NCBI GenBank assembly: GCA_021808195.1
Contig: JAKBCE010000139.1
Coordinates: 1 to 6,442, forward strand
From: Pseudomonadota bacterium
GTDB lineage: Bacteria > Pseudomonadota > Gammaproteobacteria > Steroidobacterales > Steroidobacteraceae
DNA: 6,442 bases
Direction: 5' to 3'
The first letter of the stretch is position 1. The number at the start of each line of letters is the position of its first letter. Below are positions 1 through 5,469 of this stretch, one piece after another. Made by a program: the position numbers and the translations under genes. The notes under the pieces were generated by a model. That model had not been told where the DNA came from and searched no databases. It was given only the letters and a program-made list of their open reading frames with translations.

Positions 1-96
1 GCGGCCGTGCTTGATGTCCAGTTCGATGAGCGCATCGACGACCGTGTCGAAGGGCAAGAGCAGACGCCGCGACTCGTGGATGAGTGTGTTGGCCAT
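1..96 (-). CDS. N-terminal fragment of an unrecognised protein (runs off left edge)
   Basis: An open minus-strand frame starts at ATG 96-94 and continues to the window edge, giving 32 codons that begin MANTLIHESRRLLLPFDTVV. In this frame the first upstream stop is at 172-174, and no ATG lies between it and 96. The ribosome-binding site is weak: no clear purine-rich Shine-Dalgarno sequence precedes the ATG. The gene points the same way as hmgA-fahA, but about 200 bp and a hairpin separate it from fahA, and an AT-rich -10-like sequence lies about 60 bp upstream, so it is probably a separate transcription unit. I do not recognise the family. It does not look like the start of a glutathione-S-transferase-type maleylacetoacetate isomerase, which would be the expected pathway partner. 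Too little is visible to assign a function. Confidence 0.55.
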   Translation of the reverse strand, partial: MANTLIHESRRLLLPFDTVVDALIELDIKHGR

Positions 97-156
97 GGTA
101 GTTCTGCAGCGCAATCCGCAATGCCCGGGCGTATCGGGCCGAGCTCGAGCGGCAAA

Positions 157-185
157 AGTATAGTGAATTCCTCACCCCGGCACCA
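157..185 (-). promoter_or_regulatory. Possible promoter of the leftmost gene
   Basis: On the minus strand, TATACT (plus positions 157-162) matches the sigma-70 -10 consensus at five of six bases and sits in a short AT-rich island within GC-rich DNA. The hexamer at the 17-bp-spaced -35 position (180-185, TGGTGC) is a poor match. Transcription would start about 55 bp before the ATG at 96. Base composition and placement support it, but the weak -35 keeps the call tentative. Confidence 0.3.
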
Positions 186-274
186 TGGATGCGCCACAAC
201 CTCCATCCAGGGTGATGAGGCGCTGCGTGCGGTCCGCCTCGTGATCGGACGCGACGCACCGGGCAGGTTCGCCA

Positions 275-295
275 GCGCACCGTCAGCCGGTGCGC
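275..295 (-). terminator. Hairpin just downstream of fahA
   Basis: A perfect 8-bp inverted repeat, GCGCACCG / CGGTGCGC with a 5-base loop, starts about 8 bp after the fahA stop codon (305-303). Its position fits transcription termination or 3'-end protection of the hmgA-fahA message. No run of U follows the stem, so it is not a canonical intrinsic terminator; it could depend on Rho or only stabilise the RNA. The DNA between it and the leftmost gene (97-274) shows no gene. Confidence 0.45.
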
Positions 296-302
296 CCCAC
301 AT

Positions 303-1616
303 TCACCGCGCCGGACAAACCGTGCCGGCCGCCTCGCCGAACCCGATGCGCCGCAACCCTGCCCGCTCACACCATGCGCGCAGGATGACCCGGTCGCCGT
401 CGGCGAGGAATGTACGGGACTGTCCGTCCGGCAGCATCACCGGCTGCCTGCCCCCGCCGGTCAGCTCCAGCAGCGAGCCAGCCTCCTGCGGCTGCGGCCC
501 GGACTGTGTTCCGGTGCCGAGCAGATCGCCCGGCGCGAGGTTGCAGCCGTTGACGGTGTGGTGCGTGACCATCTGCGCCAGCGACCAGTAGCTGTCGCGG
601 AAGTTCGACCGTGACAGCTGCACCGGCGGTGCGCCGCGCTCGCGCATCCGGGCCGTCTCGAGCGCCACCGAAAGCGAGATGTCGAGGGCTCCGGCGGCGC
701 GCAGTGCCTCGCCGTCCAGGTACGGCAGCGGCGCCGGATCGGCTGCCGGCCGCTGCCACGGCGCGCGAAACGGCGCAAGCGCCTCGAGCGTCACCACCCA
801 GGGCGAAACGGTGGTGGCGAAATTCTTGGCGAGAAACGGTCCGAGCGGCTGGTACTCCCAGGCCTGCACGTCGCGCGCCGACCAGTCGTTGAGCACGCAC
901 AGGCCGAACACGTGCCGCTCGGCGTGCTCGAGCGCGATGGGCTCCCCGAGCGCGTTGCCCGACCCGATGAACACGCCGAGTTCGAGTTCGTAATCCAACC
1001 GCTCACTCGGGGCGAGGTGCGGTCGCTCAGCCCCGCGCGGCATCAGCTGTCCGTGCGGGCGGCGCACCTGCTGCCCGCTGACGCCGATCGAAGAGGCGCG
1101 TCCGTGATAGGCGATCGGCACCCACTTGTAGTTCGGCAGCAGGGGCTGATCGGGTCGGAACAGCCGCCCGACCGCCGTGGCGTGATGGATCGAGGTGTAG
1201 AAATCGGTGTAATCGCCGATGTGCGCCGGCACGGCAAACTCGGCCCGTGCCTGCGGCACCAGTGCCGAGGCGAGCGCCGCGGCGTGCGGTGAACCGGTGC
1301 GCAGCAGCTCCGAGAGCAAGCGGCGCAGCGCCAGCGCGGCCGCGGGTCCCAGCCCCATCAGCCCGTTCAATGCCGGCGCCGCGCAGGCGGCGAGCGCCTC
1401 GGCTGCGGGCCCTGAGCACGGCGCGGCCGCCCCCAGTGCGGTCAGATCGAGGACGGCATCGCCGATGCCGACCCCGCAGCGCAGCGGCTCGCCGCTGCCG
1501 GCGCGACGAAACACCGCGAACGGCAGGTTCTGCAGCGGGAAATCGCACTCGGGGCGGTTGGCCGAGTCCACCCAGCTGGTGAGGCTCGGGTCATGCGTGG
1601 CGTCGATGCTGCGCAT
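303..1616 (-). CDS. fahA: Fumarylacetoacetase (fumarylacetoacetate hydrolase)
   Basis: Cytoplasmic enzyme (EC 3.7.1.2) that cleaves 4-fumarylacetoacetate to fumarate and acetoacetate, the last step of tyrosine and homogentisate degradation. The 437-residue product has the usual length and the two expected parts: a small N-terminal SH3-like domain (about 15-125) and the catalytic FAH domain. By comparison with the mouse enzyme, the metal ligands are D138 (in DYTDFY), E210 and E212 (in YELELG) and D244 (in NDWSARD). The catalytic His is H145 (in HHAT). Substrate-contact residues R154, Y170, R248, K264 (FLAKNF) and T370 (GTQSGP) are also present, so it should be active. I chose ATG 1616, which puts the conserved SW..SAN and DFPLQNLPF segments at a normal distance from the N-terminus. 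A longer start at 1685 would overlap hmgA by about 60 bases. Only 7 bp separate it from hmgA and its own Shine-Dalgarno sequence is weak, suggesting cotranscription and translational coupling. Confidence 0.96.
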   Translation of the reverse strand: MRSIDATHDPSLTSWVDSANRPECDFPLQNLPFAVFRRAGSGEPLRCGVGIGDAVLDLTALGAAAPCSGPAAEALAACAAPALNGLMGLGPAAALALRRLLSELLRTGSPHAAALASALVPQARAEFAVPAHIGDYTDFYTSIHHATAVGRLFRPDQPLLPNYKWVPIAYHGRASSIGVSGQQVRRPHGQLMPRGAERPHLAPSERLDYELELGVFIGSGNALGEPIALEHAERHVFGLCVLNDWSARDVQAWEYQPLGPFLAKNFATTVSPWVVTLEALAPFRAPWQRPAADPAPLPYLDGEALRAAGALDISLSVALETARMRERGAPPVQLSRSNFRDSYWSLAQMVTHHTVNGCNLAPGDLLGTGTQSGPQPQEAGSLLELTGGGRQPVMLPDGQSRTFLADGDRVILRAWCERAGLRRIGFGEAAGTVCPAR

Positions 1617-1623
1617 GGGCGGC

Positions 1624-2970
1624 TCAGCGCGGCTCGCGCGCAGTCGGATCGAAGCGCCTGGCGAGCCCCTGCCAGCAGCGGGCATAGTCGCGCTGGCGCT
1701 GCGGCAGCGCGAGCGCCTGCGGGGTCGGGCGGATCAGCGTGCGCGTCTCGAACATGAACGCCATGGTCTCGGTGATGTGCTGCGGCACGGCGGTATCGGC
1801 CCGGCTCGCGCGCTCGAAGGTCTCGGCATCCGGACCGTGTCCGCTCATGCAGTTGTGCAGCGAGGCCCCGCCCGGCTCGAAGCCGCTCGCCTTGGCATCG
1901 TAGCGCCCGTGCACGAGGCCCATGAACTCGCTGGCGATATTGCGGTGGAACCAGGGCGGGCGGAACGTGTCCTGCATCACCAGCCAGCGCGGGGGGAAGA
2001 TCACGAAGTCGAGCGCATCGACCCCTGGGGTATCGCTCACCGAGTGCAGCACGAGGAAGATCGACGGATCCGGGTGGTCGTAGCTCACCGATCCGAGGGT
2101 GTTGAAGCGGCGCAGGTCGTATTTGTACGGGGCGTGATTGCCGTGCCAGGCGACGACATCGAGCGGCGAGTGATCGAGCTCGGCACGAAACAGCACCCCG
2201 CCGAACTTCGCCACCAGCTCCATCGGTCCGTCCCGGTCCTCGTACCAGGCAACGGGAGTGAGGAAGTCACGCGGGTTGGCGAGCCCGTTGGCCCCGATCG
2301 GCCCGAGATCGGGCAGCTTCAACGGTGCCCCATAGTTCTCGCAGAGGTAGCCGCGCGCCTGCGCCTCGAGCAGCTCGACCCGAAAACGCACCCCGCGGGG
2401 GATCACCGCGATTTCCTGCGGCTGAAGATCGAGCCGCCCGAGTTCGCTCACGAGGCGCAGGCCGCCCCGTTCCGGCACGATCAGCAGCTCGCCGTCGGCG
2501 TCGTAGAAGAACCGATCGTGCATGGAACGGTTGGCGCGGTACCAGTGGATGGCGCAACCGCTGTGCGCATCGCTCGAGCCGCTGCCGCCGACACTGAACA
2601 GGCCGTCGATGAAATCCGTCGGCTCGCTGGGCACGGGCAGCGCGCTCCAGCGCAACGGATCGGGCACCGGCGCGCAGGCCCCGAAGTGCCCGACCAGCCC
2701 CGGATGCGCGAGCGGCTCGAACGGCCCCTGCACCGCCGCCGGCCGGATGCGGTACAGCCAGCTGCGTCGGTTGGCGTGGCGCGGCGCGGTGAAGGCCGTC
2801 CCGGAGAGCTGCTCGGCATACAGTCCGTAGGGACAGCGCTGCGGGGAGTTGCGCCCTTCGGGCAAGGCCCCCGGCAACGCCTCGGTGGCGAAGTGATTGC
2901 CGAAGCCACTGAGGTACTCCGGCGGTGCGGCCAGGGCGACGGCCGGTGCGGTGGCGGATGCGGAGCGCAT
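1624..2970 (-). CDS. hmgA: Homogentisate 1,2-dioxygenase
   Basis: Cytoplasmic Fe(II)-dependent dioxygenase (EC 1.13.11.5) that opens the homogentisate ring to give 4-maleylacetoacetate, the central step of phenylalanine and tyrosine catabolism. The 448-residue product matches the family length of about 430-450. The family's N-terminal signature is clear (YLSGFGNHF at 19-27, then [16 protein letters not shown] at 46-61). The iron ligands of the C-terminal domain are visible as H342 (PPWFHRN), E348 (SEFMGL) and H378 (SGHGPDA), and the active-site His of the DHPDPSIF motif is H299. The start at ATG 2970 is supported by GGGAG (plus 2977-2981) six bases upstream. It is the first gene of a two-gene unit with fahA and is divergent from a MarR regulator. 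The 73-bp space between them contains a perfect palindrome, so control by that regulator is likely but inferred. Confidence 0.97.
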   Translation of the reverse strand: MRSASATAPAVALAAPPEYLSGFGNHFATEALPGALPEGRNSPQRCPYGLYAEQLSGTAFTAPRHANRRSWLYRIRPAAVQGPFEPLAHPGLVGHFGACAPVPDPLRWSALPVPSEPTDFIDGLFSVGGSGSSDAHSGCAIHWYRANRSMHDRFFYDADGELLIVPERGGLRLVSELGRLDLQPQEIAVIPRGVRFRVELLEAQARGYLCENYGAPLKLPDLGPIGANGLANPRDFLTPVAWYEDRDGPMELVAKFGGVLFRAELDHSPLDVVAWHGNHAPYKYDLRRFNTLGSVSYDHPDPSIFLVLHSVSDTPGVDALDFVIFPPRWLVMQDTFRPPWFHRNIASEFMGLVHGRYDAKASGFEPGGASLHNCMSGHGPDAETFERASRADTAVPQHITETMAFMFETRTLIRPTPQALALPQRQRDYARCWQGLARRFDPTAREPR

Positions 2971-2995
2971 GGCGAACTCCCGGTATGCTTTAGGC

Positions 2996-3001
2996 TATGA
3001 T
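2996..3001 (+). promoter_or_regulatory. Probable -10 element of the marR gene
   Basis: TATGAT differs from TATAAT at one base. It would place the transcription start near 3008, leaving a leader of about 36 bases before the GTG at 3044. The palindrome would then begin within a few bases of the start site, where a bound repressor would block transcription. The -35 region (around 2973-2978) is poor and overlaps the hmgA ribosome-binding site. Confidence 0.4.
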
Positions 3002-3010
3002 GACACAAAT

Positions 3011-3026
3011 GGTTGCGCGCGCAACC
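3011..3026. promoter_or_regulatory. Perfect 16-bp palindrome, candidate MarR operator
   Basis: GGTTGCGCGCGCAACC is identical to its own reverse complement. It lies in the intergenic space, outside both coding regions under the chosen starts. MarR-family dimers typically bind two-fold symmetric sites of about 16-20 bp next to or within the promoters they control, often their own and that of a divergent gene. The position fits both: just after the predicted marR start site and overlapping or upstream of the hmgA promoter. Binding by the adjacent regulator is inferred. Confidence 0.6.
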
Positions 3027-3030
3027 GTAT

Positions 3031-3037
3031 GGGAGAG
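3031..3037 (+). promoter_or_regulatory. Ribosome-binding site that decides the marR start
   Basis: GGGAGAG lies six bases before GTG 3044. The competing ATG at 3029 overlaps this purine run and has only the GC-rich palindrome upstream, so the GTG start is preferred. Confidence 0.55.
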
Positions 3038-3043
3038 CCTCCG

Positions 3044-3505
3044 GTGACTGCCCGTCCGCCCTCCGAGCAGACGCTCGAACTTGCCGCGTTCGTACCGTTT
3101 CGTCTGAACCGACTCGCAGCGGGCGTCAGCGAGCACTTGGCGGTCGTGTACCAACGGCGCTTCGGACTCGACATTCCGCAGTGGCGGGTGATGGCCACCG
3201 TGGGGCCGCAGCAGGCCTGTACCGCCCAGTCCATCGCGGCCAGCACCCGCATGCACAAGACCCGCGTCAGCCGCGCCATCGCTGAACTCGAAGCCCGCCA
3301 GCTCGTCGAGCGCGCCTCGAGCGCCGAGGACCGGCGCGAGCGCGAGATCCGCCTGACCAAGGCCGGCCGGCGCGTGTACGGCGAACTCGTGCCGCTCGCC
3401 CTGGCGCGCGAGGCCGCCCTGCTCGAGTGCCTCTCGCCGGAACAGTTGTGCGGCTTTCTCGGCGCGCTGGACACCCTCGAGCGCTATTTGCACCTGGAGA
3501 ACTGA
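3044..3505 (+). CDS. MarR-family transcriptional regulator
   Basis: Small winged-helix DNA-binding protein of 153 residues, the normal MarR size; it acts as a dimer. Helices at the ends (about 10-40 and 112-150) would form the dimer interface. The helix-turn-helix lies at about 58-86, with the recognition helix around HKTRVSRAIAELE. The wing carries the family's Asp/Arg pattern at 96-98 (EDRRERE), followed by IRLTKAGR. I start at GTG 3044 because of its ribosome-binding site; an in-frame ATG at 3029 would add five residues, and a further extension to 2897 would run into hmgA. It is divergent from hmgA with a palindrome between them, so it probably represses hmgA-fahA and itself, perhaps responding to a tyrosine-pathway aromatic acid. 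Both the role and the ligand are inference; the well-known Pseudomonas HmgR belongs to a different family (IclR). Its stop codon overlaps the next gene's start. Confidence 0.92.
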   Translation: MTARPPSEQTLELAAFVPFRLNRLAAGVSEHLAVVYQRRFGLDIPQWRVMATVGPQQACTAQSIAASTRMHKTRVSRAIAELEARQLVERASSAEDRREREIRLTKAGRRVYGELVPLALAREAALLECLSPEQLCGFLGALDTLERYLHLEN

Positions 3506-4002
3506 TGCGAACCGTCCGAACGATTCGCGCCGCGGCGCTCACCGCGGCGCTGCTGAGCACTGCGGGTATCGCCGCGGCAAACACCCCCGCGCCCGACATT
3601 CAGCTGGCGAGCTCGGCGCAACTGGTGCTCCAGGGCAGCATCCATCGGCGCGACATCGTGCTGCACGTGACGCGCGCCGCCGGCGGCGCACCGATCGAGG
3701 GCGCCGGCAATCTCACCGCGCAGCTCGGCGGCCGTGCAGTGCCGGTGGCGGCCCGCGGCACGTCCTACGTGCTCTTGACTCGAGGATTCAAAGGCGGGCC
3801 GCAGGTGCTGCAGGTGGTCGTGGCCCACGACGGGATTCACGAACTGCTCAGCGCCAAGGTGCGCCTGCCGAAGCCGCCCGACCGGCTCGCCGCGTTGGAG
3901 AAGCACGGCTATGCGGCGTGGTGGGTCCTGAACATCGTAGTGCTGCTGCTCGCGGCGCGTCTGATCATGCGCCGCAAGAAGCCGAGCCCGCGCGCCCCCT
4001 AG
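3505..4002 (+). CDS. Secreted or membrane-anchored protein of unknown function
   Basis: A 165-residue protein I cannot assign to a characterised family. Residues 1-25 form a classical signal peptide: basic start (MRTVRTIR), hydrophobic core and a likely cleavage at AAA|N after residue 25. There is no lipobox cysteine. Residues 33-122 are rich in alternating hydrophobic residues and look beta-stranded (DIVLHVTR, then GGAPIEGAGN), loosely like small periplasmic beta-sandwich domains such as YtkA/FixH-like ones; that comparison is weak. A single membrane helix follows at about 137-155 (WWVLNIVVLLLAARLIM) with a basic tail RRKK, so the protein probably sits in the inner membrane with its main domain in the periplasm. 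ATG 3505 shares its A with the marR stop (TGATG), and GGAG at 3496-3499 is well spaced, so it is cotranscribed and translationally coupled with the regulator. Its link to tyrosine metabolism is unknown. Confidence 0.85.
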   Translation: MRTVRTIRAAALTAALLSTAGIAAANTPAPDIQLASSAQLVLQGSIHRRDIVLHVTRAAGGAPIEGAGNLTAQLGGRAVPVAARGTSYVLLTRGFKGGPQVLQVVVAHDGIHELLSAKVRLPKPPDRLAALEKHGYAAWWVLNIVVLLLAARLIMRRKKPSPRAP

Positions 4003-4018
4003 CGGCGCGCAGACGCGC
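3990..4018. terminator. GC-rich stems between convergent genes
   Basis: GCGCGCC (3990-3996) pairs perfectly with GGCGCGC (4004-4010). The seven-base loop contains the TAG stop of the small membrane-protein gene. A second, overlapping stem can form between GCGCG (4005-4009) and CGCGC (4014-4018), right before the nuoN stop. The placement between convergent genes fits a bidirectional terminator, but no T run is present on either side and such stems arise easily in GC-rich DNA. Confidence 0.3.
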
Positions 4019-5464
4019 TCAGTGCAGAACCCGCGCGCACAGATCCAGCAGCGGTGCGGGCAGGATGCCGAGCACCAGCACCGCTGCGGCATTGATGCCG
4101 AGCGCCAGGCGCACTCCGAATGAGCGGACCGTATCGGGCAGGGACTCCGGCGCCTCATCGAAGTACATCAGCTTCACCACCCGCAGGTAGTAGAACGCAC
4201 CGACCACCGACATCAGCACGGCGATCACCACCAGCCAGAGGTGCTGGGTCTCCCACAACGCCTGGATGATGCGCAGCTTGGCCCAGAACCCGACGAACGG
4301 CGGCACGCCGGCGGTCGAGAACATCAGCATCGCCATGGCGAGCGCCAGCAGCGGATCGCGCCGGTACAGGCCCTTGTAGTGCTCAAGCTTGTCGGCCTCG
4401 AACCCCTTGCGGCTCGCCAGAATGACGACGCCGAAGAATCCGAGCGCCATCAGCACGTACACCAGCGTGTAGTAGAGCGCCGCGCTGTAGCCGTCTGCCG
4501 TGCCGGAGGCGAAGCCGAGCACGATGAAACCCACGTGCGCGATGGTCGAGTACGCCAACATGCGCTTGATGTTCGTCTGTGCGATGGCCACGACGTTGCC
4601 GACGATGAGCGTCAGCACCGCGAGCGGCACGAGCATCGCCGCCCAGTCGACCGTGACCCCGGCGAGTCCGTGCGCCAGCAGCCGCAGCGCGAGCGCGAAA
4701 TAGCCGATCTTCGGCGCCGTGCCGACGAACAGCGTGACGCTGGTGGGCGCCCCGTCGTATACGTCGGGCAGCCACATGTGGAACGGGACCGCGCCGAGCT
4801 TGAAGGCGACTGCCACCACGATGAACGTCAGCCCGAGGATCACCCCGAGGTTGTGCGGGGCACTCAACGCGACGGCAATCCCGTCGAGGCTCAGCGTGCC
4901 GGTCAGTCCGTACACGATGGACATGCCGTACAGCAGCATCCCCGAGGCAATCGAGCCGAGCACGAAGTACTTCATCGCCGCTTCGGCCGCGACACCGGAT
5001 TCTCGGTCGAAGGCCACCATGGCGTACACCGAAAGTGCGAGCAGCTCCACGCCCAGGTACACCGTCAGCAGACTGTTGGCGGAGATCAGCACGAAGATGC
5101 CGAGCAGCGCCGAGAGCGACAGTGCGTAGTACTCGCCCTTGAGGATGTCGCGGTTCTGCAGGTAGGTGCGCGAGTACAGCAGCCCCACCGCCACGGTGAG
5201 GAAGCCGGCGAGCTTCAGCACGTACGCGAGCGGATCGGCGACGTAGCTGCCGTCGAAGAGCACCACGCGCTGCGTCACGTCGGCGAACTGGACCGTGAGT
5301 CCCGCGCCGATGACCAGCAGCAGCAGCGTCAGCGTGCCGGTGGATCCGGGGCGCCGCTCTCCGACGAACGCCTCGAACAGCAGAACGACGCAGATGGCCG
5401 CAGCCAGATACATCTCCGGCAGTGCGGCGGCGAAGGTATGCAGGTTCATCATGGAATCGGGCAT
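4019..5464 (-). CDS. nuoN: NADH-quinone oxidoreductase subunit N
   Basis: Antiporter-like, proton-pumping membrane subunit of respiratory complex I (NDH-1), in the inner membrane. With the chosen start it has 481 residues, close to E. coli NuoN (485), and is hydrophobic throughout. Residues known to line the proton channel in E. coli are present: E140 (GVELLALS), K222 (FKLGAVPFHMW), K252 (APKIGYF) and K396 (GFWAKL). The family segments IKRMLAYSTIAHVGF (299-313) and STAGVPPFVGF (383-393) are clear. ATG 5464 is five bases after the nuoM stop; in-frame ATGs at 5452 and 5449 are alternatives and none has a strong Shine-Dalgarno sequence, so translation is probably coupled to nuoM. An upstream ATG at 5554 would overlap nuoM by about 85 bases and adds residues untypical of the family. 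It is the last gene of the nuo operon, as usual, and converges on the membrane-protein gene with a 16-bp gap. Confidence 0.96.
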   Translation of the reverse strand: MPDSMMNLHTFAAALPEMYLAAAICVVLLFEAFVGERRPGSTGTLTLLLLVIGAGLTVQFADVTQRVVLFDGSYVADPLAYVLKLAGFLTVAVGLLYSRTYLQNRDILKGEYYALSLSALLGIFVLISANSLLTVYLGVELLALSVYAMVAFDRESGVAAEAAMKYFVLGSIASGMLLYGMSIVYGLTGTLSLDGIAVALSAPHNLGVILGLTFIVVAVAFKLGAVPFHMWLPDVYDGAPTSVTLFVGTAPKIGYFALALRLLAHGLAGVTVDWAAMLVPLAVLTLIVGNVVAIAQTNIKRMLAYSTIAHVGFIVLGFASGTADGYSAALYYTLVYVLMALGFFGVVILASRKGFEADKLEHYKGLYRRDPLLALAMAMLMFSTAGVPPFVGFWAKLRIIQALWETQHLWLVVIAVLMSVVGAFYYLRVVKLMYFDEAPESLPDTVRSFGVRLALGINAAAVLVLGILPAPLLDLCARVLH

Positions 5465-5469
5465 CGCGT

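Larger units (their letters stand above)
2971..3043. promoter_or_regulatory. Divergent hmgA / marR promoter region
   Basis: This 73-bp space between two divergent start codons must hold the promoters for both directions. It is locally AT-richer than its surroundings (about 2982-3010). For the plus strand the best -10 is TATGAT at 2996-3001, with no good -35. For hmgA no hexamer pair is convincing; one possibility uses TTGCGC inside the palindrome (plus 3019-3024) as the -35 and a CATAGC-like -10 around 2994-2999. Such close promoters would compete with each other and share an operator. Exact promoter elements are uncertain. Confidence 0.6.

Noticed and set aside
140..151. Overlapping short palindromes CGAGCTCG and CTCGAG
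   Set aside because: Short self-complementary words are expected by chance in GC-rich DNA, and nothing in the position gives them a role.
186..209. Short inverted repeat TGGATG / CATCCA in the gap left of fahA
   Set aside because: Only 6 bp of pairing across a 12-base loop; too weak to call an operator or terminator.
7..591. A 194-codon plus-strand open frame across the left intergenic gap
   Set aside because: It overlaps the leftmost gene and the 3' end of fahA antisense, has Ser/Pro/Arg-rich shadow composition and no Shine-Dalgarno sequence.
1617..1685. A 23-residue N-terminal extension of fumarylacetoacetase from ATG 1685
   Set aside because: It lies inside the hmgA 3' end and has shadow-like composition; the family N-terminus fits ATG 1616.
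1219..3000. A 593-codon plus-strand open frame opposite hmgA and the 5' part of fahA
   Set aside because: It is antisense to two unmistakable enzymes, has a low-complexity composition rich in Arg, Ala, Gly and Glu with no recognisable domain, and is explained by the scarcity of stop codons opposite GC-rich genes.
2897..3043. A longer N-terminus for the MarR regulator starting at ATG 2897
   Set aside because: It would overlap the hmgA coding start and its ribosome-binding site, cross the whole promoter region, and give a 202-residue protein with an extension untypical of MarR.
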